Below are positions 1 through 8,407 of a DNA stretch of 64,000 nucleotides, one piece after another (the first letter of the stretch is position 1; each line of letters begins with the position of its first letter). A program made the position numbers and the translations under genes. The notes under the pieces were generated by a model, which searched no databases, had not been told where the DNA came from, and saw nothing but the letters and a program-made list of their open reading frames with translations. Origin of the DNA: Terriglobia bacterium (GTDB lineage: Bacteria; Acidobacteriota; Terriglobia; Bryobacterales; Bryobacteraceae); the NCBI GenBank assembly GCA_021325175.1, contig JAJPHS010000140.1, forward strand, positions 1-64,000. The letters are read 5' to 3'.

Positions 1-311
1 AGATCCTCGTCGAAATCGTGCAGCTTGTGCAGATGCGCGGCGAGCGCGGGAATCTCGCGGCCCGAGGGCGTCCGCAGAAACATCTGATAGCCGCGGCTGA
101 CCAGCATCGCGATCTCGCCGCCGATCATCACCCCCGCTTTGCCGACCTTCACCGCGCCTTTGCCTGCATCCTCGACAATCGCGCCGCAACCGCCGCGCGT
201 GACCAGGGCGCGTCCGGGGGATTCGCGCATTACCTCGAATTTGAAGTCCTTGAGATTGGAGAGCCGCTCGTCGAACGTCGGAGTTTTCGGGGTCGCCCGG
301 CGAAAGAACAT
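1..311 (-). CDS. Unknown protein, partial (3' end beyond window)
   Basis: An open frame reads from an ATG at 309-311 to the window edge, giving 103 codons without a stop. The visible protein begins MFFRRATPKTPTFDERL and then reads LKDFKFEVMRESPGRALVTRGG, a short beta-rich stretch, and a region with MIGGEIAMLVSRGYQMF. No signal peptide, membrane helix or catalytic motif is visible. I do not recognise the family. It is transcribed divergently from glpK with only 21 bases between the two start codons. A perfect TATAAT on the minus strand (324-319) lies 7 bases before the ATG and there is no Shine-Dalgarno sequence, so a leaderless mRNA is likely. The reality of the gene rests on its clean start context and the codon-like composition of the frame. 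Confidence 0.65.
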   Translation of the reverse strand, partial: MFFRRATPKTPTFDERLSNLKDFKFEVMRESPGRALVTRGGCGAIVEDAGKGAVKVGKAGVMIGGEIAMLVSRGYQMFLRTPSGREIPALAAHLHKLHDFDED

Positions 312-318
312 AACACTC

Positions 319-326
319 ATTATAAT
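319..326. promoter_or_regulatory. Back-to-back -10 elements for glpK and its divergent neighbour
   Basis: The octamer ATTATAAT contains TATAAT on the plus strand (321-326) and TATAAT on the minus strand (324-319). The plus copy is 6 bases before the glpK GTG, and the minus copy is 7 bases before the divergent ATG. With a usual -10 to start-site distance, transcription would begin at or next to each start codon. No TTGACA-like -35 is obvious on either side. Confidence 0.6.
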
Positions 327-332
327 GCGTGA

Positions 333-1817
333 GTGCCATTTGTTATCGCTTTGGATGAAGGGACCACCAGCGCGCGCGCCGCGCTCTACAACGAAGAGGG
401 CCGCCGCGTGGCGGCGCAATCAGAACCGATCGAATGCTTTTATCCGCAGCCGGGCTGGGTGGAACAGGATGCGGAAGCCATCTGGCGGGCGCAGCTCGAC
501 GCCACCCGGCGGACGCTTGCCGCCGCCAACATAAGCGCGCGCGAGATCGCCGCCGTCGGCATTGCCAATCAACGCGAAACCACCATCGTCTGGGATAAAA
601 ACACGGGGCGGCCGGTCGCGCCCGCGATCGTATGGCAATGCCGCCGCACCGCCGCCTATTGCGATGCGCTGGCCCAGCGCGAAATGGTGCGGCGCAAAAC
701 CGGCCTGGTGATCGACGCTTATTTTTCGGCGAGCAAGATTCGCTGGCTGCTCGATCACGCCGGCGCGAGCCCGCGCGATCTTCTGTTCGGCAACGTCGAT
801 ACCTGGCTGATCTGGAAGCTTACCGGCGGGACCCATGTCACCGATCCGACCAACGCCTCCCGCACCATGCTGATGAATCTCGAATCAGGCGATTGGGATG
901 ACGAGCTTTTAAATCTCTTCGGCATTCCAGGCGAGATGATGCCGCGCATCGTCGCCTCCTCCGGCGTTTGCGGCACGGCGTTGGCGGAGCATCTGGGCGC
1001 CGAAATCCCGATCGCCGGAATCGCCGGAGATCAGCAAGCCGCGCTGTTCGGACAAGCCTGTTTCTCCCCCGGATTGTCCAAAAACACTTACGGCACGGGA
1101 TGTTTCGCATTAATGCACGCCGGCGCGCATGCGCCCGTTTCCCGGCACAGGCTTCTTGCCACTCGAGCCGCTTCGCCTGACCGGACGGCGCAATACGCGG
1201 TCGAGGGCAGCATCTTTATTGCGGGAGCCGCGGTGCAGTGGCTGCGCGATAAGCTGCAACTCATCTCCACCGCCGCGGAAAGCGAAGCGCTGGCGGCGTC
1301 CGTGCCGGATACCGGCGGAGCGTATCTGGTTCCGGCCTTTGTGGGATTGGGCGCGCCGTACTGGGATTCGTCGGCGCGAGGACTTTTCACCGGAATCACG
1401 GCCACCACCGATCGCGCCCGCCTGGTCCGCGCGACCCTGGAAAGCATCGCCTATCAAACGCGCGATCTGGTGGATGCAATGGAAGCCGACGCCGGTCAGA
1501 AGATCAAGGAGCTGCGCGTGGACGGCGGCGCCACGGCGAACAATTTTTTGATGCAGTTTCAGGCCGACATTTTGGGATGTCCCATCGTCCGGCCCGCGGA
1601 TACGGAGACGACAGCCTTAGGCGCCGCCTATTTAGCGGGCCTGGCGACGGGTTATTTCAAAAACATGGAAGAACTTTCGCGTTTCTGGCGAAGCGAGCGC
1701 GTTTTCCAGCCGCAAATGCCCGTGGACCGGCGCGAGGAATTATGGGCAGGCTGGAAACGCGCGGTCGCGCAGTGCCGCTTCGTTGGCTCCGAGCAGGCGC
1801 GCAAAACATCGCCCTAG
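333..1817 (+). CDS. glpK: Glycerol kinase
   Basis: This 494-residue protein has the usual length and layout of glycerol kinase, which phosphorylates glycerol to sn-glycerol-3-phosphate with ATP in the cytoplasm. The N-terminal FGGY phosphate-binding loop DEGTTS lies at residues 8-13. A GNVDTWLIWKLTGG motif and the TDPTNASRT segment of the sugar-kinase fold follow near residues 152-175. The C-terminal ATPase lobe carries DGGATANNFLMQFQADI near residue 398. The start is GTG with no ribosome binding site, 6 bases after a perfect TATAAT, so translation probably begins on a leaderless message. No glpF or glpD gene adjoins it, so the glycerol pathway is not clustered here. It could be another FGGY kinase, but the motif set fits GlpK well. 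Confidence 0.93.
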   Translation: MPFVIALDEGTTSARAALYNEEGRRVAAQSEPIECFYPQPGWVEQDAEAIWRAQLDATRRTLAAANISAREIAAVGIANQRETTIVWDKNTGRPVAPAIVWQCRRTAAYCDALAQREMVRRKTGLVIDAYFSASKIRWLLDHAGASPRDLLFGNVDTWLIWKLTGGTHVTDPTNASRTMLMNLESGDWDDELLNLFGIPGEMMPRIVASSGVCGTALAEHLGAEIPIAGIAGDQQAALFGQACFSPGLSKNTYGTGCFALMHAGAHAPVSRHRLLATRAASPDRTAQYAVEGSIFIAGAAVQWLRDKLQLISTAAESEALAASVPDTGGAYLVPAFVGLGAPYWDSSARGLFTGITATTDRARLVRATLESIAYQTRDLVDAMEADAGQKIKELRVDGGATANNFLMQFQADILGCPIVRPADTETTALGAAYLAGLATGYFKNMEELSRFWRSERVFQPQMPVDRREELWAGWKRAVAQCRFVGSEQARKTSP

Positions 1818-1836
1818 TGCCTTGATTCAGACACGC

Positions 1837-1858
1837 GCGGTTGTGCGCCTCGAACCGC
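1837..1858. terminator. Hairpin between convergent genes (candidate terminator)
   Basis: A perfect 6-bp stem (GCGGTT at 1837-1842 with AACCGC at 1853-1858) and a 10-base loop sits between the stops of glpK and the convergent PHP phosphatase gene. There is no T tract on either side, so intrinsic termination is uncertain. The rest of the 71-base gap shows nothing else. Confidence 0.3.
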
Positions 1859-1888
1859 AGAACGGGAGCCAGTGAAACCCTGAAGCGA

Positions 1889-2644
1889 TCATCGCCAAAT
1901 CTGATACCACTTCCTGGTCTCGCCGCGGGCGAACATTTCCATTGAGTTCACCGGCGCCCCATTGATGGCGGCGCGCGGGTTCGTCACGCACAGCAGATCG
2001 GCCAATTCGCGGCCGTAGCGCTTTTCGATCCAGGCGAACGCCTCCTCGAGCTTCGGCGGGCGATGTTGGCAATCGTGCGCGTCGCTGGCGATGAAGTGCG
2101 CCAGGCCACGGTCGATGAGCATCTCCGAAAATTCGCGGGCGCGGGGGCCGAAGCGGCCGAGCAGGCTCTGCGCCGTAAGCTGCACCCGCGCGCCGGATTC
2201 CACCCACTTCGCGATCTCGCCGATGCGCTGGCGCAGCAGGCCGTTGCGCTCCGGATGGGTCACGATCGGGACCATTCCGGCGTCCTGAAGGCGCGCGAAG
2301 ATTTCCGGCGTGTTCTTGAAGATGATCAAATCGGAAAACTCCACCAGCAGATAGCATTTCTGATTAATCGTGTACCTGGCCGGATTCGCGATGGCATCCT
2401 GAATGTTTTCGTAGCTCAGATGAAAATCGCAGCCGGAATAAACCCGCACGCCTTCGCCGGAAATTTCCTCCAGCCTCGCGCGAATTTTCTGCGGGTCGAA
2501 TTTGTATTTGAGGTTGGCGTGCGGCGTGGCGACCAGGTCCGTGGTGCCGCTCGCGCCGGCCATGCGAATCATGGCAAGGGATTCTTCGAGCGTTTTCGCG
2601 CCGTCGTCAACTCCGTAGAGGACGTGCGTGTGAATATCGATCAC
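1889..2644 (-). CDS. PHP-fold tyrosine phosphatase, CpsB/YwqE type
   Basis: The protein (251 residues from a GTG at 2644) begins MIDIHTHVLYGVDDG, the hallmark opening of CpsB/CapC/YwqE manganese-dependent tyrosine phosphatases, which dephosphorylate bacterial tyrosine kinases that control capsule export. ATPHAN and THPERN motifs supply further metal-binding histidines. I choose GTG 2644 because it overlaps the TGA of the upstream deacylase as GTGA and gives the normal family N-terminus. A GTG at 2665 would add seven residues. It is the third gene of a minus-strand run after a TPR protein and a D-amino-acid deacylase. No tyrosine kinase is adjacent. The only Wzc-like protein in the window, near 47-49 kb, has a degenerate kinase domain, so the substrate is unclear. 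It might act in general carbohydrate or phosphoester metabolism instead. Confidence 0.8.
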   Translation of the reverse strand: MIDIHTHVLYGVDDGAKTLEESLAMIRMAGASGTTDLVATPHANLKYKFDPQKIRARLEEISGEGVRVYSGCDFHLSYENIQDAIANPARYTINQKCYLLVEFSDLIIFKNTPEIFARLQDAGMVPIVTHPERNGLLRQRIGEIAKWVESGARVQLTAQSLLGRFGPRAREFSEMLIDRGLAHFIASDAHDCQHRPPKLEEAFAWIEKRYGRELADLLCVTNPRAAINGAPVNSMEMFARGETRKWYQIWR

Positions 2645-4299
2645 TTCTGGTGTCCCGGCCCCCACACGATTCGGCCGGGCTTGGCTCCCGTGACCACGCC
2701 GTTGTGGAGCACCGAGACGCCGTTGACGAACACTTCCTTGATCCCGGTCGAGATCTGATGCGGATTTTCATATGTCGCGCGATCGGCGATGGTCGCGGGA
2801 TCGAAAACGACCACGTCGGCGTAAAAACCCTCCTTCAGCAGCCCGCGATCCTGAATCGAAAGGCGATTCGCCGTCGCCGATGTCATCTTGCGCACCGCGT
2901 CTTCAAGCGTCAGCACGTGTTCCTCGCGGACATATTTCCCGAGGATGCGCGGGAAATTTCCGTAGGCGCGCGGATGCGCCAGACTGCGCGTGTTCGCCGG
3001 ATCGATGCCGGCCGAATCACTGCCGATCTTGATCCACGGCTGCTGGAGCTGGAGCTTCACGTTTTCCTCGCTGCCGATGAAAAACATCGTTTCGATGCGA
3101 GAATGCTCGGCGGAAATTAAATCGATGGCCGTCTCGGCCCAGTCCTTATGCAGCGCCGCGGCGATTTCCGAGAGGCGCTTGCCCTGATATTGGCGATATT
3201 CGGGCGAGACCAGGCGTAGAATCATCACGCCAGCCGGCGTCGATTCGCGGCAGATATTTTCCCAATCCCGCGGCGCCGCCATGGCTTCGTCGTGAATTTT
3301 TTGACGCGTCGCCGGATCTTTCAAATTTTCGAACAGCTTTCCGTCCGCGGCGGACCAGGGAGGCAGGCATGCCGTCAATCCCGTTCCTCCGGCGACATAG
3401 GGATACATGTCCGCGCTGATATCGATGCCGGCGCGGCGCGCTTCATCGATCCTGGCGATGGCCTGTTTCATCTTCGGCCAGTTCGCTTCCCCCGAAGCTT
3501 TCAAATGATAAATTTCAACCGGCACGCCACCGTCGCGGCCGATCTCGATCCCTTCCTCGATCGCCTCCAGCAAATGGTCGGACTCCGATCGCATGTGAGT
3601 GATGTAAACGCCACCGTACGGGGCCATCACCTTGGCGAGTTCGATAAGTTCGCGCGTGGTGGCGTATTCGCCGGGCGGATAGATCAGCGCCGACGCCATG
3701 CCGAACGCGCCATCTTCCATGGCTCGTTTAAGCGCGCCGCGCATTTCCTCCAGTTCCGCTTCGGTCGGCGCGCCCTGCGCCATGCCTTTGCCGTACATGC
3801 GTAGCGTGGCCGCGCCGGCGAACGATCCGAAATTGAGCGACGATCCGTGCTGCTGCATAGCTTCGAGCCAGTCGCGAAATCCGTGCGGGCCGGTGAAGCG
3901 CGAATCGAGCTTGCGCGCTTCCTCGGATTCGTTGGCGAGCGTTTTGTCGTTGGCCGGCGCGTCGGTGCCGCCTTCGCCCATGATTTCCGTGGTGATTCCC
4001 TGCGTCAGATGACTAATCAGCCGTCCGTCGCCGGTCAGCAACTGGACGCGCGACTGCCCCTGAATATCGATGAAGCCGGGCGAAACGACCATCCCCCGCG
4101 CGTCGATTTTCTGCCTTGCCGGCGCGCCCGCGAGCATCCCGCGCGGCGCGATTCGCGCGATGCGATCCCCGCGGATGCCCACATCGCCGTAGAACCATGG
4201 GTCGCCGGCGCCGTCAACGACGCGCCCGCCGGAGATTATGACATCATAAGTCTGCGCGGATGCGCACGCGCAGACGAGCAACAACAGCTTGAGCCGCAT
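2641..4299 (-). CDS. N-acyl-D-amino-acid deacylase family amidohydrolase
   Basis: This 552-residue protein belongs to the D-aminoacylase branch of the amidohydrolase superfamily, which removes acyl groups from N-acyl-D-amino acids. It opens with a short secretion signal (MRLKLLLLVCACASA). A SGGRVVDGAGDPWFYGDV segment follows, typical of the amidohydrolase N-terminal beta domain. The HLTQGITTEIMGEGG segment, the THMRSES metal site and EIYHLKASG near residues 235-270 follow the family pattern. The signal peptide suggests activity in the periplasm, perhaps on D-amino-acid conjugates from peptidoglycan. The ATG lies 6 bases after a TAAACT hexamer whose first three bases are the stop of the upstream TPR gene, and no ribosome binding site is visible. 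Its end overlaps the start of the PHP phosphatase gene. The exact D-amino-acid preference cannot be read from sequence. Confidence 0.85.
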   Translation of the reverse strand: MRLKLLLLVCACASAQTYDVIISGGRVVDGAGDPWFYGDVGIRGDRIARIAPRGMLAGAPARQKIDARGMVVSPGFIDIQGQSRVQLLTGDGRLISHLTQGITTEIMGEGGTDAPANDKTLANESEEARKLDSRFTGPHGFRDWLEAMQQHGSSLNFGSFAGAATLRMYGKGMAQGAPTEAELEEMRGALKRAMEDGAFGMASALIYPPGEYATTRELIELAKVMAPYGGVYITHMRSESDHLLEAIEEGIEIGRDGGVPVEIYHLKASGEANWPKMKQAIARIDEARRAGIDISADMYPYVAGGTGLTACLPPWSAADGKLFENLKDPATRQKIHDEAMAAPRDWENICRESTPAGVMILRLVSPEYRQYQGKRLSEIAAALHKDWAETAIDLISAEHSRIETMFFIGSEENVKLQLQQPWIKIGSDSAGIDPANTRSLAHPRAYGNFPRILGKYVREEHVLTLEDAVRKMTSATANRLSIQDRGLLKEGFYADVVVFDPATIADRATYENPHQISTGIKEVFVNGVSVLHNGVVTGAKPGRIVWGPGHQK

Positions 4300-4308
4300 A
4301 AAAGGAGT

Positions 4309-5127
4309 TTACTGCTCGCCCAGCTTCTTGCGCGCGAATGGAATTGCATACGCCGCCGGGGGATTGTGGCCGCGCGCCGAAGCGGCTTTGCGATAGTATT
4401 CCATCGCTTTGTCCCGGTCGCCGAGTTTTTCGTATGTCTGCGCGATCATGCAGGTGATAAACGGATCCTGCTGGGCTTTCTGAAGGTCCTCGAGGGCGGT
4501 TTTGTAATCGCCCAGGTAGAAAGCGACATATCCGGTGAGATATCGAAAGAACGGTTCCTGCTCCGAGCGCAGTTCCGACATTCGATCGAGAGCGGCGCGA
4601 GCCGCCGCGACGTGCTTCTCTGCCTCCGCCCGATTCCCGCGCCGCGCCGCAATCCGCGCTTGCGCATGTTCCCAGCGAAAATCCCACAAAGCGCGCCGGT
4701 CCGGCGATATGTTCGGCTCCTTGAGGCCGAAGTCGTGGCCCTTACGATACCATTCCGCCGCCGCGTCCAAATCGCCCGAGTCGATGCAAACGCGGCCGGC
4801 TTCATCGGCCATCTCGCCTTCCTGGTAGAAGGCGGTCTGCGGCTGATCTTTCTCGCGGGTGGCCCAATAATCGATCACCATCTGCTCGTATTCGCCTGTC
4901 TTCCGGCAATTACCTTCGAACGCCCAGGACATGGCCATGGCGCGTTGTGCATTGGCCTTCGCCGCTGCTGAGGTCGCGGTCTCGATCGCTTTTTGAAAGA
5001 CCGCGCGGGCCTGTACCCGCTTGCCTTCAAGATCCAGTTGAACGCCCTCCGATGCGGGCCCGCGGCCGGGGAATTGCGCCAACAAAACATAGGGCGCGAG
5101 AAGAACAGCAGCAACCACAAAGCGCAT
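4309..5127 (-). CDS. Secreted tetratricopeptide-repeat protein
   Basis: The predicted product has 272 residues, beginning MRFVVAAVLLAPYVLLAQFPGRG, a clear signal peptide. The rest is helical, with TPR-like units, for example GYVAFYLGDYKTALEDLQKAQ followed by IAQTYEKLGDRDKAMEYYRKA near the C-terminus. TPR arrays mediate protein-protein contacts; no enzymatic motif is present. I place the start at 5127 rather than at an in-frame ATG 132 bases upstream, because the upstream extension is Arg-rich and unlike a signal sequence. A GATAAT hexamer lies 7 bases before the chosen ATG. It is followed by the deacylase gene after 9 bases and probably forms an operon with it. Confidence 0.75.
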   Translation of the reverse strand: MRFVVAAVLLAPYVLLAQFPGRGPASEGVQLDLEGKRVQARAVFQKAIETATSAAAKANAQRAMAMSWAFEGNCRKTGEYEQMVIDYWATREKDQPQTAFYQEGEMADEAGRVCIDSGDLDAAAEWYRKGHDFGLKEPNISPDRRALWDFRWEHAQARIAARRGNRAEAEKHVAAARAALDRMSELRSEQEPFFRYLTGYVAFYLGDYKTALEDLQKAQQDPFITCMIAQTYEKLGDRDKAMEYYRKAASARGHNPPAAYAIPFARKKLGEQ

Positions 5128-5188
5128 CCACTCAATTATCGCACCGGCCCTCGTAAGCTGGCACGGCTTTCGCCGCAACAGAGGGGCG

Positions 5189-6703
5189 CTACAGCTTTGC
5201 CGACGGCGCAAACGACGGCGGCTTGCGGGCTTTGGTCGCCTGCTCAAACGCGAACGCATATTTGATCAACTTCACTTCGCTGCGCGCCGAGCCGAAGAAC
5301 GAAATTCCCACCGGCAGTCCGAACACGTATCCCGCCGGAACGGTTACGTGCGGGTACCCCGCGACCGCGGCGGGCATCGACGAGCCGCCGGTGAAGTGAT
5401 CGCCTAGCACATAATCGGTCAGCCACGCCGGACCGTCCGTCGGCGCCACCAGCGCATCGAGCGCCAGCCGGGTCATCGCCGAATCGATCCCCTCCTGCCG
5501 CGCCAGCCGATTCAGCCGCGAAACCAGATCACGATAGGCTTTGCTCGTCACCGGACCTTTTTCCTGCGCCTTCAGCATCTGATCCTGGCCGAACCAGGGC
5601 ATCTCGCGATCGCGGTTTTTTTCGTTGAACGCGATCACCTCTTGCAGGCTCTTGACGGGCCCGCCGCGCGCTTCCAGATACGCGTTTAAATCCGCCTTGA
5701 ACTCGTAAAGCATCGCCTCATTTTCAAGTTCGCCGATTCGCGAATAGGTGGGGATCATGGCCGGATCGACAATTTCCGCGCCCAACTGCTTCATGGTGTC
5801 GATGGCGGATTGCATCAGCCGATCCACGCGATCGTTAAAGCCGAAAATTTGCCGCGCGATCCCCAGGCGCGCCCCGCGCAACCCGCCAGGATCGAGCGCC
5901 TGGCCGTAACTTGCCCCGGCCAATGCCTCAAGAAGCAGCGCCGCGTCGGCCACCGTTCGCGCCATCGGACCGGCCGTATCCTGGCGGCGCGAAACGGGTA
6001 CGATGCCCGCGCCGGGAATCAATCCTACCGTCGGTTTAATCCCTACAATGCCGTTAATCGACGATGGAGAAACGATCGATCCATCCGTTTCCGTGCCGAC
6101 GCCGGCGGCGCAGAGATTGGCGGCGACCGCCGCGGCGGTTCCGGAACTCGATCCCGATGGATTGCGGTCGAGCGCGTAGGGATTTCGCGTCTGGCCGCCG
6201 CGTCCGCTCCATCCGCTGGTCGAATGGGTCGAGCGGAAATTCGCCCACTCGCTGAGATTCGTTTTCCCGAGAACGATCGCGCCCGCCGCGCGTAATCGCT
6301 CCACCAGCGCGGCGTCTTTCAAAGCGCGGCTCGCCAGCGCCAGCGATCCGGCCGAGGTCATCATCTTGTCGCCGGTATCGATATTGTCTTTAATCAGAAT
6401 CGGGATGCCGTGCAGCGGCCCGCGCGGGCCTTTTTCCTTGCGCTCGCGATCGAGCGCGGCGGCGATCGCGGGCGCGTCGGGATTCATTTCGATGACGGCG
6501 TTAACGCGCGGGCCGGATTTGTCGATTTTTTGAATGCGCTCGGCGTAGATTTCAACCAGGCGCTCGGAAGTAATCTGCGATGCGGCCAGCGCGGTTTGCA
6601 GATCGGCCAGGGCCGGGTCTTCGAAGGTCCACTGAGCGGAGCTGAGCTGGTCGAGCGCGAGAGCAACCGCACCCATCTTCAGAATTTCACGGCGGGAGGG
6701 CAT
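5189..6703 (-). CDS. Exported amidase (amidase-signature family)
   Basis: A 504-residue amidase-signature hydrolase related to GatA-type amidases, which cleave carbon-nitrogen amide bonds. The catalytic Ser-cisSer-Lys triad is visible: Lys105 in HGIPILIKDNID, the glycine/serine-rich NPSGSSSGTAAAVAA loop with the cis-Ser at about 185, and the nucleophile Ser at about 209 in GTETDGSI. The N-terminus (SRREILKMGAVALAL) resembles a short Tat-type signal, so the enzyme is probably exported. No gatB or gatC adjoins it, which argues against a role in tRNA amidation. Substrates of such lone exported amidases are usually unknown. A TACCAT hexamer 8 bases before the ATG and the lack of a ribosome binding site suggest a leaderless message. 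Confidence 0.88.
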   Translation of the reverse strand: MPSRREILKMGAVALALDQLSSAQWTFEDPALADLQTALAASQITSERLVEIYAERIQKIDKSGPRVNAVIEMNPDAPAIAAALDRERKEKGPRGPLHGIPILIKDNIDTGDKMMTSAGSLALASRALKDAALVERLRAAGAIVLGKTNLSEWANFRSTHSTSGWSGRGGQTRNPYALDRNPSGSSSGTAAAVAANLCAAGVGTETDGSIVSPSSINGIVGIKPTVGLIPGAGIVPVSRRQDTAGPMARTVADAALLLEALAGASYGQALDPGGLRGARLGIARQIFGFNDRVDRLMQSAIDTMKQLGAEIVDPAMIPTYSRIGELENEAMLYEFKADLNAYLEARGGPVKSLQEVIAFNEKNRDREMPWFGQDQMLKAQEKGPVTSKAYRDLVSRLNRLARQEGIDSAMTRLALDALVAPTDGPAWLTDYVLGDHFTGGSSMPAAVAGYPHVTVPAGYVFGLPVGISFFGSARSEVKLIKYAFAFEQATKARKPPSFAPSAKL

Positions 6704-6791
6704 TGCAATCTATGGTATCCCGGCAGTGATCCGCCGGCCATTCCAAAGCCGCCGGCGGAGTTCGCTATCCTCACTTTGAAGCGTCACAACC

Positions 6792-8180
6792 ATGCAATCT
6801 TTCGACATGATCGTCATTGGCTCCGGACCGGCCGGGCAGCGCGCGGCGATTCAGGCCGCCAAATCGGGCAAACGCGTCGCGCTGGTCGAAAAATCGCAGT
6901 GCCTGGGCGGAGTCTGCATCAACACCGGAACCATCCCCAGCAAGACCATGCGCGAAGCCGTGCTGCATCTTTCCGGCTACCTTTATCAGAACATCTACGG
7001 CGTCAGCTATCGGGTTAAGGAAAGAATCACCATGGCCGACCTCGTGTTTCGCGTGCAGCACGTGATCAAGACCGAAATCGACGTGACGGTCGCGCAGCTT
7101 GCCCGGAATAACGTCGAAGTCCTGTTTGGAACCGCGCGGTTTCTCGACCCGCATACCATTCGCGTGTGCAGCGCGCGCGGCGACGCGGACTATCGCGCCG
7201 AAACGATCGTGATCGCAACGGGAACCAAGCCCGCTGTTTCACCGAAAGTGCCGATCAACGGGCGCAATATTATCAACAGCGATCAGGTGCTCGATATGCC
7301 CGAGTTGCCGAAAACGCTGATCGTGGTCGGCGGCGGCGTGATCGGCGTCGAGTATACGTGCATGTTCGCGACGCTCGGAGTACGGGTAATTCTGGTGGAA
7401 AGACGGCCGCGCCTGCTGGAGTTCGCCGACGCCGAAATTGTGGAGGCGCTGTCCTATCATCTTCGCGATACCCGCGTCACCCTGCGGCTCAATGAAGAGG
7501 TGGCGAGCGTGGAAGAGGTTCCCGAAGGAGGCGTGGTCGCGAATCTGCAAAGCAAGAAAAAAATTTCAGGCGATGCGCTGCTCTACGCGGTGGGGCGGCA
7601 GGGCAACGTCGACGAGTTGAACCTCGCCGCCGCCGGTATTGAAGCCGACGCGCGCGGCCGTATCGCCGTCGACGCGGATTACCGCACCAAAGTCGAGCAT
7701 ATTTTCGCCGTGGGCGACGTGATCGGGTTCCCGAGCCTTGCTTCGGTCTCCATGGAGCAGGGCCGCATCGCCGCCGCGCGCGCCTATCACAAGCCGGCGC
7801 ATTCCAACCCAGCGACGTATCCTTATGGGATTTACACCATCCCCGAAATTTCGTTTATTGGCAAGACCGAAGAGCAGCTCACCGGAGAAGACGTGCCTTA
7901 CGAAGTCGGCATCGCCTATTATCGCGAGATCGCGCGCGGCCAGATCCGCGGCGACACGACAGGCCGGCTGAAGATCATCTTTCATCGCGAAACCAAGGAG
8001 ATATTGGGCATCCACATTATCGGGGAAGGCGCAAGCGAGCTGCTGCACATCGGCCAGGCGGTGCTCAGCCTGAAGGGAACGGTCGATTATTTTGTCGACA
8101 CGGTGTTCAATTATCCGACGCTGGCCGAATGCTATAAAGCCGCCGCGTTCAACGGGTTGAACAAGCTGGCGCGGCTCTGA
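6792..8180 (+). CDS. sthA: Soluble NAD(P) transhydrogenase
   Basis: A 462-residue flavoprotein disulfide reductase-family enzyme. It has an FAD-binding IGSGPAG near residues 9-15, a NAD-binding VVGGGVIGVEY near 178-188, and a dimerisation domain at the C-terminus. In the redox-loop position it reads GGVCINTGTIPSKTM, so the second cysteine of the usual Cys-x4-Cys pair is threonine. This matches soluble transhydrogenase (SthA), which swaps hydride between NADPH and NAD without a disulfide, rather than lipoamide dehydrogenase or mercuric reductase. HLSGY and GVSYRV segments also fit SthA. The gene lies alone between a divergent amidase and clpX and has no strong promoter motif close to the ATG. 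Confidence 0.87.
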   Translation: MQSFDMIVIGSGPAGQRAAIQAAKSGKRVALVEKSQCLGGVCINTGTIPSKTMREAVLHLSGYLYQNIYGVSYRVKERITMADLVFRVQHVIKTEIDVTVAQLARNNVEVLFGTARFLDPHTIRVCSARGDADYRAETIVIATGTKPAVSPKVPINGRNIINSDQVLDMPELPKTLIVVGGGVIGVEYTCMFATLGVRVILVERRPRLLEFADAEIVEALSYHLRDTRVTLRLNEEVASVEEVPEGGVVANLQSKKKISGDALLYAVGRQGNVDELNLAAAGIEADARGRIAVDADYRTKVEHIFAVGDVIGFPSLASVSMEQGRIAAARAYHKPAHSNPATYPYGIYTIPEISFIGKTEEQLTGEDVPYEVGIAYYREIARGQIRGDTTGRLKIIFHRETKEILGIHIIGEGASELLHIGQAVLSLKGTVDYFVDTVFNYPTLAECYKAAAFNGLNKLARL

Positions 8181-8351
8181 GCTGCTTGATGCATTACAAG
8201 AGCAGGGCGTTTGAATCGTATCGCGATCCGGCCTCGCGCACTGGTTGAGGATGGATCTGTTCGAGCGCGAGTTTGGCGGTTGGTTTGTTTCGGCGGCGCT
8301 GTGGGCTCGCGTTAGGTAGACTGTACTATGTTCGTTTGGCTCGAAGTCAGG

Positions 8352-8357
8352 TATAAT
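8352..8357 (+). promoter_or_regulatory. Candidate -10 element of clpX promoter
   Basis: A perfect TATAAT lies about 50 bases upstream of the clpX start in the 227-base gap after sthA. No good -35 is present 16-18 bases upstream, although TTGGCT occurs 10 bases before it. Unlike several other genes here, this promoter would give a leader of about 44 bases with a proper ribosome binding site. The remainder of the gap (8181-8350) shows no gene or clear structure. Confidence 0.45.
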
Positions 8358-8396
8358 CGGAGTGTCCGTAACATTAACCACAACTCTATGCTGACC

Positions 8397-8402
8397 AGGA
8401 GA
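8397..8402 (+). promoter_or_regulatory. Ribosome binding site deciding the clpX GTG start
   Basis: AGGAGA ends 5 bases before GTG 8408. This supports the non-ATG start and the complete N-terminal zinc domain of ClpX. Confidence 0.7.
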
Positions 8403-8407
8403 CTCCG

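Noticed and set aside
3847-4971. 374-codon plus-strand frame opposite the deacylase and TPR genes
   Set aside because: No motif and opposite two convincing genes.
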